From Chlorogloea sp. CCALA 695 (GTDB taxonomy: Bacteria; Cyanobacteriota; Cyanobacteriia; Cyanobacteriales; Chroococcidiopsidaceae), in contig NZ_PVWN01000012.1 in the NCBI RefSeq assembly GCF_003003885.1, forward strand, positions 1 to 64,000: a stretch of DNA of 64,000 bases. Direction: 5' to 3'. The notes under the pieces are model-generated. The model was not told where the DNA came from. It saw nothing but the letters and a program-made list of their open reading frames with translations, and made no database searches. A program made the translations under genes and the position numbers. Every line of letters begins with the position of its first letter. Positions within the stretch are counted from its first letter, which is position 1. Positions 1 through 7,437 of this stretch are shown here, piece after piece.

Positions 1-52
1 TGGGGGAGGCAACTCGTCCCCCAATGGGGGGTTTGGGGGGCAGACCCCCCAA
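1..52. terminator. G/C-tract hairpins, probable btpA terminator
   Basis: Two hairpins with runs of G and C lie just past the stop codon of the minus-strand btpA gene. The stronger pairs TTGGGGGG (33-40) with CCCCCCAA (45-52) across a 4-nt loop. The other pairs TGGGGG (1-6) with CCCCCA (18-23). Their place suggests transcription termination. The four G runs on one strand could also form a quadruplex. Confidence 0.5.
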
Positions 53-98
53 TTCTTGGTTTTTCTTCAGACAAGATGGACAGCAAAACCCACTTTAA

Positions 99-944
99 TT
101 ATGCGCGGAGGGTAAGAGAATCGACAGTTACCAAAGGCAAAGAAGCCTTCGCACTAATAGCAGCCTCCACAAATTGGCTAACCCGATTGGGATCGATAGA
201 CCCGTCTATTCGCCCATGACGCTTGAGGGAACTTGAAACAATTACCCCATCGGCGGCGGACAAAAGCGTAGAGACATTTTCCCAATTTGCCCCACTGCCG
301 ATAAAAACTGGCGTACCTTTCGCCGCAGCGCTTGCCAACTCCAGATCCTCCAAGTTTGGCGGACTACCCGTAGCCCAACCTGATAAAATGATCCCATCAG
401 CCAAACCCCGCTCAATCGTATCTTGTACCGCCACCGTAAGATTTGGCGAGTTCAAAGGTCTAGCGTGTTTGACCAACACATCGGCAAATATTTTCACATC
501 GCTGCCCAATTCCCGACGATAGCGCAGCAAGTGATGGGCTGCCCCCTCAATTAGCCCCTGATCGGTCGCCATTACGCCTGTCAGCACATTTACCCTGATA
601 AATTGAGCTTTGACCACACTAGCAATGGCGATCGCGCTATGAGCATCATTACGCAATACATTGATCCCAATCGGTAAAGTTACTAAATTCATCAAACGAT
701 CAATTACAATCGTCATCGCACTGACAATCGCCGGATCTACCTGACCTTTAGTAAATGGCGCATCAAAAAAATTTTCAACAATAATGCCATTAACTCCGCC
801 ACTAGCTAAAGCCGTTGCTTCTTGCTCTGCGCGATCGATTACAGCTTTAAGACTACCTCCCCACCGGGGCGATGTAGGCAAAGGCAGTAAATGAACCACA
901 CCAACGATCGGATTTGGAGTTTTAAATAGCCGAGTTAAGTCCAC
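99..944 (-). CDS. btpA: BtpA family photosystem I biogenesis protein
   Basis: This 281-residue protein reads as a BtpA/SgcQ family TIM-barrel-like protein. In Synechocystis BtpA is a thylakoid-associated extrinsic protein needed to stabilise the photosystem I reaction-centre proteins PsaA/PsaB. The family start (PNPIVGVVHLLPLPTSP, residues 11-27) and the internal GGVNGIIVENFFDAPF segment (about residues 49-64) are clear, and the length is normal. There is no signal peptide or membrane segment. The gene stands alone, with G/C-rich hairpins after its stop. Family assignment is firm; the exact role is taken from Synechocystis. Confidence 0.9.
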   Translation of the reverse strand: MDLTRLFKTPNPIVGVVHLLPLPTSPRWGGSLKAVIDRAEQEATALASGGVNGIIVENFFDAPFTKGQVDPAIVSAMTIVIDRLMNLVTLPIGINVLRNDAHSAIAIASVVKAQFIRVNVLTGVMATDQGLIEGAAHHLLRYRRELGSDVKIFADVLVKHARPLNSPNLTVAVQDTIERGLADGIILSGWATGSPPNLEDLELASAAAKGTPVFIGSGANWENVSTLLSAADGVIVSSSLKRHGRIDGSIDPNRVSQFVEAAISAKASLPLVTVDSLTLRA

Positions 945-1389
945 TTCTTTCCTATCTGAATTCAGCCCTTAGTTAGCTAAAGTTCCGTTAAATTTTTACA
1001 CAAACAAGCCTTTATTATGCCTTTTTCCGAAAATAGGAAAATTTAGCCGTAAAGTACTCATAAGATATGTTAAGATAAAAGCGATACAAGAACAGGAGTT
1101 TGCCACTCCTGCAAATTAAAGGCTTACCTCTACTACGCCAAGCGTTACTGTGAGATGAGCCTATCTCTAGGGTAAAGTACGGTAGCTTATACCAAAATCA
1201 AAATTGGTGCTTTAAAGTTTAAAAATTATAAAGTTTAAAGAAATATAGTTTCATCGACTAAGCCCCGCCACAAACGGCATTTTTTAGCGTCCTAAGTTAA
1301 TTGTACAGTCACGAAGATCAATTTTTTAATGGCGAACACAAAAACAAAAGAACATCAAGTTAACTTCACAACGAGCGTTATTTCACTTT
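945..1389. other. Intergenic region between divergent btpA and rimO
   Basis: These 445 bases separate two divergent genes and should hold both promoters. A perfect 7-bp hairpin, CAGGAGT (1093-1099) with ACTCCTG (105 bases on the same scale, 1105-1111), stands in the middle. I see no small ORF with a good ribosome binding site and no recognisable RNA family. Confidence 0.4.
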
Positions 1390-2715
1390 ATGGGAGATAA
1401 GCCAACCATAGCAATTTCACATCTAGGTTGCGAGAAAAACCGAATTGATACCGAACATATGCTAGGACTGCTGGTAGAAGCGGGGTACAGTGTAGATAGT
1501 AATGAGGAGTTAGCCAACTACGTTATTGTCAACACCTGTAGCTTTATTCAATCGGCGCGAGAAGAATCTGTAAGGACGTTGGTAGAACTTGCCGCAGCAG
1601 ATAAAAAAATTGTGATTACAGGCTGCATGGCGCAGCACTTTCAAGAACAACTATTAGACGAATTGCCTGAAGCCGTAGCCGTCGTTGGTACTGGCGACTA
1701 CAACAAAATTGTTGATGTAATTTCGCGGGTACAAGCAGGAGAAAGAGTCAAGCTAGTTTCCCCCGAACCAACCTACATTGCCGATGAAACAACGCCCCGC
1801 TACCGGACAACTACCGAAGGTGTAGCTTACCTGCGGATAGCTGAAGGTTGCGATTATCGCTGTGCTTTTTGCATTATTCCTCACCTACGGGGAAAACAGC
1901 GATCGCGCTCTATTGAATCAATCGTTACTGAGGCAAAATTACTAGCCAGCCAAGGAGTAAAGGAAATTATCTTAATTTCCCAAATTACTACTAACTACGG
2001 TTTAGACTTGTACGGCGAACCAAAGTTAGCCGAGCTATTAAGAGAACTTGGCAAAGTAGATGTTCCTTGGATTCGGATGCACTACGCCTATCCTACGGGA
2101 TTAACAGCAAAGGTAATTGAGGCAATTGTTGAAACCTCCAATGTTTTACCTTACTTAGACTTGCCTTTACAGCATTCGCACCCGGAAATTTTACGGGCAA
2201 TGAATCGACCTTGGCAAGGGGCTATTAACGATGCGATCGTTGAAAGACTAAAAGCAGCTTTACCAAAAGCAGTAATGCGGACAACTTTCATCGTCGGATT
2301 TCCTGGAGAAACAGACGAACATTACAGACATTTGTTACAGTTTGTAAAGCGCCATCAATTTGATCATGTAGGAGTATTTACTTTTTCACCAGAAGAAGAA
2401 ACCCCAGCCTACAATTTACCCAATCAATTGCCCCAAGAACTTATGGAGGCAAGGCGAGATGAGTTAATGGAACTCCAGCAACCAATTTCGCTACACAAAA
2501 ACCAACAGGAAATCGGTCAAGTGGTAGACGTACTAATTGAGCAAGAAAATCCTGAAACTAAAGAACTGATTGGACGCTCCGCCCGATTTTCGCCCGAAGT
2601 AGACGGTTTAGTCTACGTCCAGGGCAAAGCCGCTCTAGGCTCGATTGTGCCAGTAGCAATCTCGGACGCTGATATATACGACTTATACGGGCAAATTGTT
2701 AATAGTTACAACTAA
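1390..2715 (+). CDS. rimO: Ribosomal protein S12 methylthiotransferase RimO
   Basis: RimO is a radical-SAM enzyme that adds a methylthio group to a conserved aspartate of ribosomal protein S12. The N-terminal UPF0004 domain starts [13 protein letters not shown] and carries the expected cysteines (Cys14, Cys50, Cys79 region). The radical-SAM CxxxCxxC cluster is CDYRCAFC (Cys154, Cys158, Cys161). A C-terminal TRAM-like domain closes the 441-residue protein. NTCSF and LPLQH (about residue 256) favour RimO over MiaB. The start matches the family. The helicase gene follows 67 bp downstream on the same strand. Confidence 0.95.
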   Translation: MGDKPTIAISHLGCEKNRIDTEHMLGLLVEAGYSVDSNEELANYVIVNTCSFIQSAREESVRTLVELAAADKKIVITGCMAQHFQEQLLDELPEAVAVVGTGDYNKIVDVISRVQAGERVKLVSPEPTYIADETTPRYRTTTEGVAYLRIAEGCDYRCAFCIIPHLRGKQRSRSIESIVTEAKLLASQGVKEIILISQITTNYGLDLYGEPKLAELLRELGKVDVPWIRMHYAYPTGLTAKVIEAIVETSNVLPYLDLPLQHSHPEILRAMNRPWQGAINDAIVERLKAALPKAVMRTTFIVGFPGETDEHYRHLLQFVKRHQFDHVGVFTFSPEEETPAYNLPNQLPQELMEARRDELMELQQPISLHKNQQEIGQVVDVLIEQENPETKELIGRSARFSPEVDGLVYVQGKAALGSIVPVAISDADIYDLYGQIVNSYN

Positions 2716-2782
2716 AAGCGTTACATCCCGTAAGACACTCATACAAAGAACATTATCTAAACGTAAACATTTAGGAGAATAA

Positions 2783-4201
2783 ATGACTCTTTCCTTTGAA
2801 AGCTTAGGACTTTCGGCATTTCGTGTTAGCCAATTAGAAAGCCTAGGATTTACCGAGCCTACCAACATCCAAGCCCAAGCAATACCAGAGGTACTTAAGG
2901 GAAACGATGTAGTAGCAAAATCGCAAACCGGAACAGGCAAAACTGCCGCTTTTGCATTGCCAATATTAGAGCAAATTGATAGCACTACTAGAGGAGTGCA
3001 AGCTTTAATTTTGACTCCTACCCGCGAACTTGCAGTGCAAGTTTGTACAGCGATTACTAGCTTTGTCGGCAATCAAGACATTAGAGTAGCGGCAATTTAT
3101 GGCGGACAATCTATCGACCGTCAAATGATGCAACTCAAGCGCGGCGTACAAATAGTTGTTGGTACACCCGGACGAGTAATCGATTTACTAGATCGGGGCA
3201 ACTTAAAACTAGAGTCGATTAAATGGTTTGTGTTGGATGAGGCCGACGAAATGTTGAGCATGGGCTTTATTGATGATGTCGAAAAAATCCTCAAATCAGC
3301 CCCCGACGACAGACAAACGGCTTTATTCTCGGCAACAATGCCTGTAACTATTCGCCACTTGGTTGCAAGATTTTTGAAGTCACCCGTAACAATTACGGTA
3401 GAGCAGCCTAAAGCTGCACCAACAAAAATCAATCAAGTAGCTTACTTAGTCCCCCGTCAATGGACAAAAGCTAGAGCTTTACAGTCAATTTTAGAGCTTG
3501 AAGATCCAGAATCGGCGCTAATATTTGTTCGCACTCGACGCACGGCGGCAGAATTGACCAATCAATTACAAAATGCTGGTCATAGCGCCGATGAGTATCA
3601 TGGAGACTTGACACAGCAAGCTAGAGAGCGGCTATTAAGTCGTTTCCGCAATAAACAAGTTCGGTGGGTAATTGCTACCGATATTGCGGCTAGAGGCTTG
3701 GATGTAGACCAGTTGAGCCATGTAATTAACTTTGATTTGCCCGACAGCGTAGAAACTTACGTTCACCGGATTGGTCGTACTGGTAGAGCCGGGAACGAAG
3801 GAACAGCGATTTCTGTAGTGCAGCCTTTTGAGCGCCGCAAACAGCAGCAAATCGAGCGCCACGTCCGCCAAAATTGGAAAATGACCTCAATTCCTACTAG
3901 GGCGCAAATTGAGTCACGGCAAATAGAAAAGCTGCAAGCCCAGGTAAAAGAAGTTTTATCTGGCGAAAGATTGGCATCATTTTTACCGATTGTACGCGAA
4001 TTGAGCGAAGAATACGATGCTCATGCGATCGCCGCCGCCGCCTTGCAAATTACCTATGACAAAACTCGTCCTACCTGGATGCAGTCTGAAGCTGGGAGTG
4101 CTGAAGAAGAAAGAACTTCTTCGCCAAAGCCAGTTTTACTTAAGCGCGCTCAACAACCACAGCAGCAACAACAACTACCGTCTGTATCAAAAAACGGCTA
4201 A
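2783..4201 (+). CDS. crhR: DEAD-box RNA helicase, CrhR/DeaD type
   Basis: An ATP-dependent RNA helicase of 472 residues. It has a Q motif at the N terminus, motif I SQTGTGKT (from residue 47), the DEAD box (Asp152), motif III SAT, and motif VI HRIGRTGRAG, followed by a basic, glutamine-rich tail (QQPQQQQQ near the C terminus). Size and order fit cyanobacterial CrhR, the redox- and cold-regulated helicase. The start has a good Shine-Dalgarno (AGGAG, 7 bp upstream). A hairpin follows the stop. The symbol is by resemblance; several DEAD-box paralogues exist in bacteria. Confidence 0.85.
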   Translation: MTLSFESLGLSAFRVSQLESLGFTEPTNIQAQAIPEVLKGNDVVAKSQTGTGKTAAFALPILEQIDSTTRGVQALILTPTRELAVQVCTAITSFVGNQDIRVAAIYGGQSIDRQMMQLKRGVQIVVGTPGRVIDLLDRGNLKLESIKWFVLDEADEMLSMGFIDDVEKILKSAPDDRQTALFSATMPVTIRHLVARFLKSPVTITVEQPKAAPTKINQVAYLVPRQWTKARALQSILELEDPESALIFVRTRRTAAELTNQLQNAGHSADEYHGDLTQQARERLLSRFRNKQVRWVIATDIAARGLDVDQLSHVINFDLPDSVETYVHRIGRTGRAGNEGTAISVVQPFERRKQQQIERHVRQNWKMTSIPTRAQIESRQIEKLQAQVKEVLSGERLASFLPIVRELSEEYDAHAIAAAALQITYDKTRPTWMQSEAGSAEEERTSSPKPVLLKRAQQPQQQQQLPSVSKNG

Positions 4202-4209
4202 TTAAGAAT

Positions 4210-4236
4210 GGAGGAAGAAAGTTAATTTCTTCCCCC
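4210..4236. terminator. Bidirectional terminator between convergent genes
   Basis: GGAGGAAGAAA (4210-4220) pairs with TTTCTTCCCCC (4226-4236) over a 5-nt loop, with one A-C mismatch. It sits between the convergent helicase and aldo/keto reductase genes, so it probably serves both. Confidence 0.6.
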
Positions 4237-4243
4237 ATACCTG

Positions 4244-5194
4244 CTAATGGAGCCAAGGACGGCTAATTTGTTCTAGTTCTGCAATTTCATCATTAGTTAG
4301 TTTCCAGCCTAGCGAGCCAGCATTTTGCTGTACTTGTTGGGCTGTTTTTGCGCCCGAAATTGCTACTACATTGCCTTGAGAAATCAGCCAATTTAGGGCT
4401 ACTTGGGCGGGAGTGCGATCGCGCTTTTCACCAATTTGTCTTAATAGCGCTACCACTGGTTCAATTTTTTCTAATCCCGCCTTACTAAACTGGGGATCTA
4501 AGGATCTAGCGCCTGTAGGTTTTTCTGAACTATCGGGGCGATATTTGCCTGTAAGTCTTCCTTGCGCCAAGGGGCTATAAGCAAGCAAAGTTACCCCTAA
4601 TTGTTTGGCTGTAGCAGTTATCCCGCTACTTTCAATTTGTCTAGTTAATAGCGAGTAGCGAACTTGATTTACAGCTAGAGGTACGCCGCGACGAGCTAAA
4701 ATTTGGTGTGCTTCTTGCATTTGCTGGGCGGAGTAGTTGCTTACACCAACAGCGCCGATTCTACCGCGCTGAACTTCATCTGCTAGGGCATTCATAAGAG
4801 TTTCTTGGCTCATCAAAAAGCTAAAGGGCCAATGTACTTGATACAAGGCTACTTGCTCTACTTGGAGACGTTTTAGGCTGTCTGTAAGCGCATCTGAGAC
4901 AGATTGAGCGGTAAATCGCCAAGGTAAAGGGCCAAATTTAGTTGCAATTATGGCACTGCGATCGCTTTGCTTCATGAATTGCCCTAAAAGTTCTTCCGAC
5001 AACCCCAAACCATAAATTTCTGCCGTATCAAAGAAAGTTGTACCCGCTTCTAGGGCGGCGTTAAAGGCTTCTTTTAGCTGTTTTTCATCATAATCGCTGC
5101 CATAACTCCAAAAAAGCTTATCTCCCCACGCCCACGTCCCAATACATAATGGTGGCACGGCTATACTACTCTGCCCTAATGTAATTGTTTCCAT
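4244..5194 (-). CDS. Aldo/keto reductase
   Basis: An NADPH-dependent aldo/keto reductase of about 316 residues, cytosolic, substrate unknown. The catalytic tetrad is visible: Asp and Tyr in FFDTAEIYG, Lys in IIATKFGP, His in YQVHWPF. The C-terminal cofactor region (ISGAKTAQQVQQNAGSLGW) is present. I chose the ATG at 5194 because GGTGA stands 3 bases before it; a GTG two codons upstream (5200) is less likely. Family-level call is firm. Confidence 0.88.
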   Translation of the reverse strand: METITLGQSSIAVPPLCIGTWAWGDKLFWSYGSDYDEKQLKEAFNAALEAGTTFFDTAEIYGLGLSEELLGQFMKQSDRSAIIATKFGPLPWRFTAQSVSDALTDSLKRLQVEQVALYQVHWPFSFLMSQETLMNALADEVQRGRIGAVGVSNYSAQQMQEAHQILARRGVPLAVNQVRYSLLTRQIESSGITATAKQLGVTLLAYSPLAQGRLTGKYRPDSSEKPTGARSLDPQFSKAGLEKIEPVVALLRQIGEKRDRTPAQVALNWLISQGNVVAISGAKTAQQVQQNAGSLGWKLTNDEIAELEQISRPWLH

Positions 5195-5330
5195 TATCAC
5201 CTTTACACTTATTTACATTTTTCTAGTGTAACTTTGTAGTTGGTAGTCGGTGAGTGGTAAGGAATACGTCTATAAATTGTATTTTTATCAAGTATGCTGT
5301 GGTCTAGTTAGTTTTTTGTCTAGAGAGATA

Positions 5331-5507
5331 ATGACCCCCACCACAGCCCAAGTATGGAAATGTTTTCAACTTTGCTGCGCTCTTACTGAAAAGTATTGTT
5401 CTGTTGATTTAGTAACAATAGACAAGCGGACTGGAAAAGTAATTATTCTAGTAAGAGAAGAAATTAATATTGAAATTGAGCATAATGGGGAATGGAAGTT
5501 TGTATGA
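5331..5507 (+). CDS. DUF6888 family small protein
   Basis: A 58-residue protein (MTPTTAQVWKCFQLCCALTE at the start) that resembles the cyanobacterial DUF6888 family; function unknown. An ORF open from 5250 exists, but the ATG at 5331 follows a purine-rich AGAGAG and begins where the family begins. Its stop overlaps the start of the next gene by four bases (ATGA), so the two are translationally coupled. Confidence 0.7.
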   Translation: MTPTTAQVWKCFQLCCALTEKYCSVDLVTIDKRTGKVIILVREEINIEIEHNGEWKFV

Positions 5508-5698
5508 GCATAAAACCAAATTTTACTACTATGACTGCGACTGAACTTCGAGCCTATGTATTAGCCCACCGGGGTGAGGAGGAGGCTTTACACGCATACC
5601 TTGACAAACTCCATGCTGAAAATCGAGGTTCGCAAATATATAACCCCGACGATAATGTAGCTGATGCGATCGCAGAGTATCTAAAAAACAAAAAATAA
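5504..5698 (+). CDS. DUF6887 family small protein
   Basis: A 64-residue protein of the cyanobacterial DUF6887 family, recognised from KPNFTTMTATELRAYVLAHR near its start. It overlaps the DUF6888 gene by ATGA. The two families are usually found as a pair, which has the look of a toxin-antitoxin or other two-part module, but no function is known to me. The start used is the second possible one (an upstream ATG at 5492 lies inside the preceding gene). A dead XRE antitoxin gene follows 42 bp later. Confidence 0.7.
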   Translation: MSIKPNFTTMTATELRAYVLAHRGEEEALHAYLDKLHAENRGSQIYNPDDNVADAIAEYLKNKK

Positions 5699-5740
5699 GT
5701 AGAGTGCATTTAGGGTTGCAAAATCTAAAGGCAGGCAATA

Positions 5741-6060
5741 ATGAGTAAGGAAATTAAAGTGCAATCGAGTAGCAGTAATGTTTTTGCCGATATGGGGCTG
5801 CAAAATCCTGAAAATTGTTAATTAAAGCAGAACAAGTTCTGCAAATTAGCAAAATAATTGCTGCGCGCAAAATCACCTAAACAAAAGCAGCACAAATACT
5901 CGGAATCGATCAACCAAAAGTTTCGGCTCTCGTAAGTGGTAAGCTTTCAGGGTTCCCAACAGAACGTCTACTTCGATTCTTAAACTTGCTTGGCAACGAC
6001 GTAGAAATTTGTGTAATAACGAAGCCTAATTCTGATTTTCAGGCACAAACAACGGTTTAG
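5741..6060 (+). pseudogene. Broken XRE/HigA-like antitoxin gene
   Basis: Read across one frameshift, this encodes a roughly 105-residue XRE-type helix-turn-helix antitoxin: a start MSKEIKVQSSSSNVFADMGL, then KAEQVLQISKIIAARKIT, then TKAAQILGIDQPKVSALVSG (the recognition helix), then LLRFLNLLGNDVEI. Two lesions are visible: a lost base near 5813 shifts the frame, and an in-frame TAA near 5878 replaces what is normally a glutamine codon. A matching toxin gene is not seen next to it, so the locus is probably the relic of a HigBA-like pair. Confidence 0.75.
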
Positions 6061-6113
6061 TTGAAAGGAAATATAAAACCGTATTTATAAAGCGATCGCT
6101 CTAACGTTTTCTG

Positions 6114-7307
6114 TTAACTTCTATTATCGGCAGAAGGAATAACCGCATCATTCTTAGGGAAATTTTTGTATATAAAATGACCGAGTAAAGTGGCAGTTAT
6201 AGCTATTAAAAAAACTATTTGACCTAACAATGGTTGGAGGGAAGCTTGATAATCGCTTGCTGAAATAAAGAATTCTCTTTCAATTGTTGACTTGCTGAAA
6301 AAATTTACAATATCAACAATGGTAGTGATAGTATTATGACCAGTTTGACAAAGAATTGGCGCTAATAAATTGCGGGTTTTAAAATACAAAATTGAATACA
6401 GAATACTTCTAATAAACAGAGGAATAATATCAAAACTAAAATCAAAAACTGCAAACAGTAAAGATGTAGTTATAATTCCCGATTTAACTCCCCATTTAAT
6501 TGACCACTTTTGCAAAATTATTCCGTGAAAAAGCAATTCGTCAATTAGGGGAGCTAATAATATAGTATAGAAACTCCATAGGAGCGCTTCACCAACGTTA
6601 GTAAAGTATTTTTCATTGAGATAGCTTTCTACATAACCTGGAAAAATAAATGATAACTTGTAAAGGACTAGGGAGTGAAAGCTTCTTCCGAAAGTAGGCT
6701 CTAAAATAGCAATAAATAATATTAATTTTAAGCTCACATTATTCTTGAAATTAATAAAGTTAGGAATTTTTAATCCTGATTCTTGAAGCTTAATAATTAA
6801 AATGCTTCCAAAAATAAGACTGCAAAATATACTTTCTAAATTAAAAGTGCTTGATTCTTCTATTAGTGCAACAGGAAAGTTTAAACTATCTAATAAATAA
6901 AGTATTAAAGCTGGTACAAATACGACTCCAATAGCAATAAAAAATAGCAAAAACAATTCTATAATATTAATATCGTTAAAAGGGTTGTTATTGTTTTTGT
7001 TTGATAAATTTAGATTAAAAAAGGGCTTTCTATTGACAGGAATAAGCAAGATAATTAATAAGCAAAATATACTTAATAAGCCTAACCAACCCCAATTAGA
7101 TGAGTAACCTTTACTTTGAGTGTAAAAGCGACATCCTTGAATAAATAATGTATAACCTAATAAAAATAAACCCAATATCAAAAAGTATAAAATATAAGGT
7201 GATGTATTAATATTTTCTACAAATACTGCCAATGTAATCAATGGAACATATTTTAAAACAAGCCCCAGCGAAATTAAATTGATAGCTTTCTCTTTTTCAA
7301 TCTGCAT
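6114..7307 (-). CDS. CPBP-family intramembrane protein with degenerate motifs
   Basis: A 397-residue, AT-rich, multi-spanning membrane protein. The C-terminal half matches the CPBP (CAAX protease and bacteriocin-processing) fold: LAPLIDELLFHGIIL in place of the usual EExxxR, and CQTGHNTITT for the HN motif. The first glutamate is Asp, the arginine is missing, and the middle motif (FAVFDFSF) lacks its usual histidine, so peptidase activity is doubtful. At least eight hydrophobic segments are evident. Base composition is poorer in GC than its neighbours. Confidence 0.7.
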   Translation of the reverse strand: MQIEKEKAINLISLGLVLKYVPLITLAVFVENINTSPYILYFLILGLFLLGYTLFIQGCRFYTQSKGYSSNWGWLGLLSIFCLLIILLIPVNRKPFFNLNLSNKNNNNPFNDINIIELFLLFFIAIGVVFVPALILYLLDSLNFPVALIEESSTFNLESIFCSLIFGSILIIKLQESGLKIPNFINFKNNVSLKLILFIAILEPTFGRSFHSLVLYKLSFIFPGYVESYLNEKYFTNVGEALLWSFYTILLAPLIDELLFHGIILQKWSIKWGVKSGIITTSLLFAVFDFSFDIIPLFIRSILYSILYFKTRNLLAPILCQTGHNTITTIVDIVNFFSKSTIEREFFISASDYQASLQPLLGQIVFLIAITATLLGHFIYKNFPKNDAVIPSADNRS

Positions 7308-7437
7308 TCTTATCCTCGCAAGTTGTCAAACGCTCCTGAAGTTCGATGTCGGAGTCCACTATTATGGCTGTAATATTTGCGATCGCCAATTAGAGTAAAA
7401 TTGGTACAAATTGAATAGCTAGATGTGAGAAAAAACT

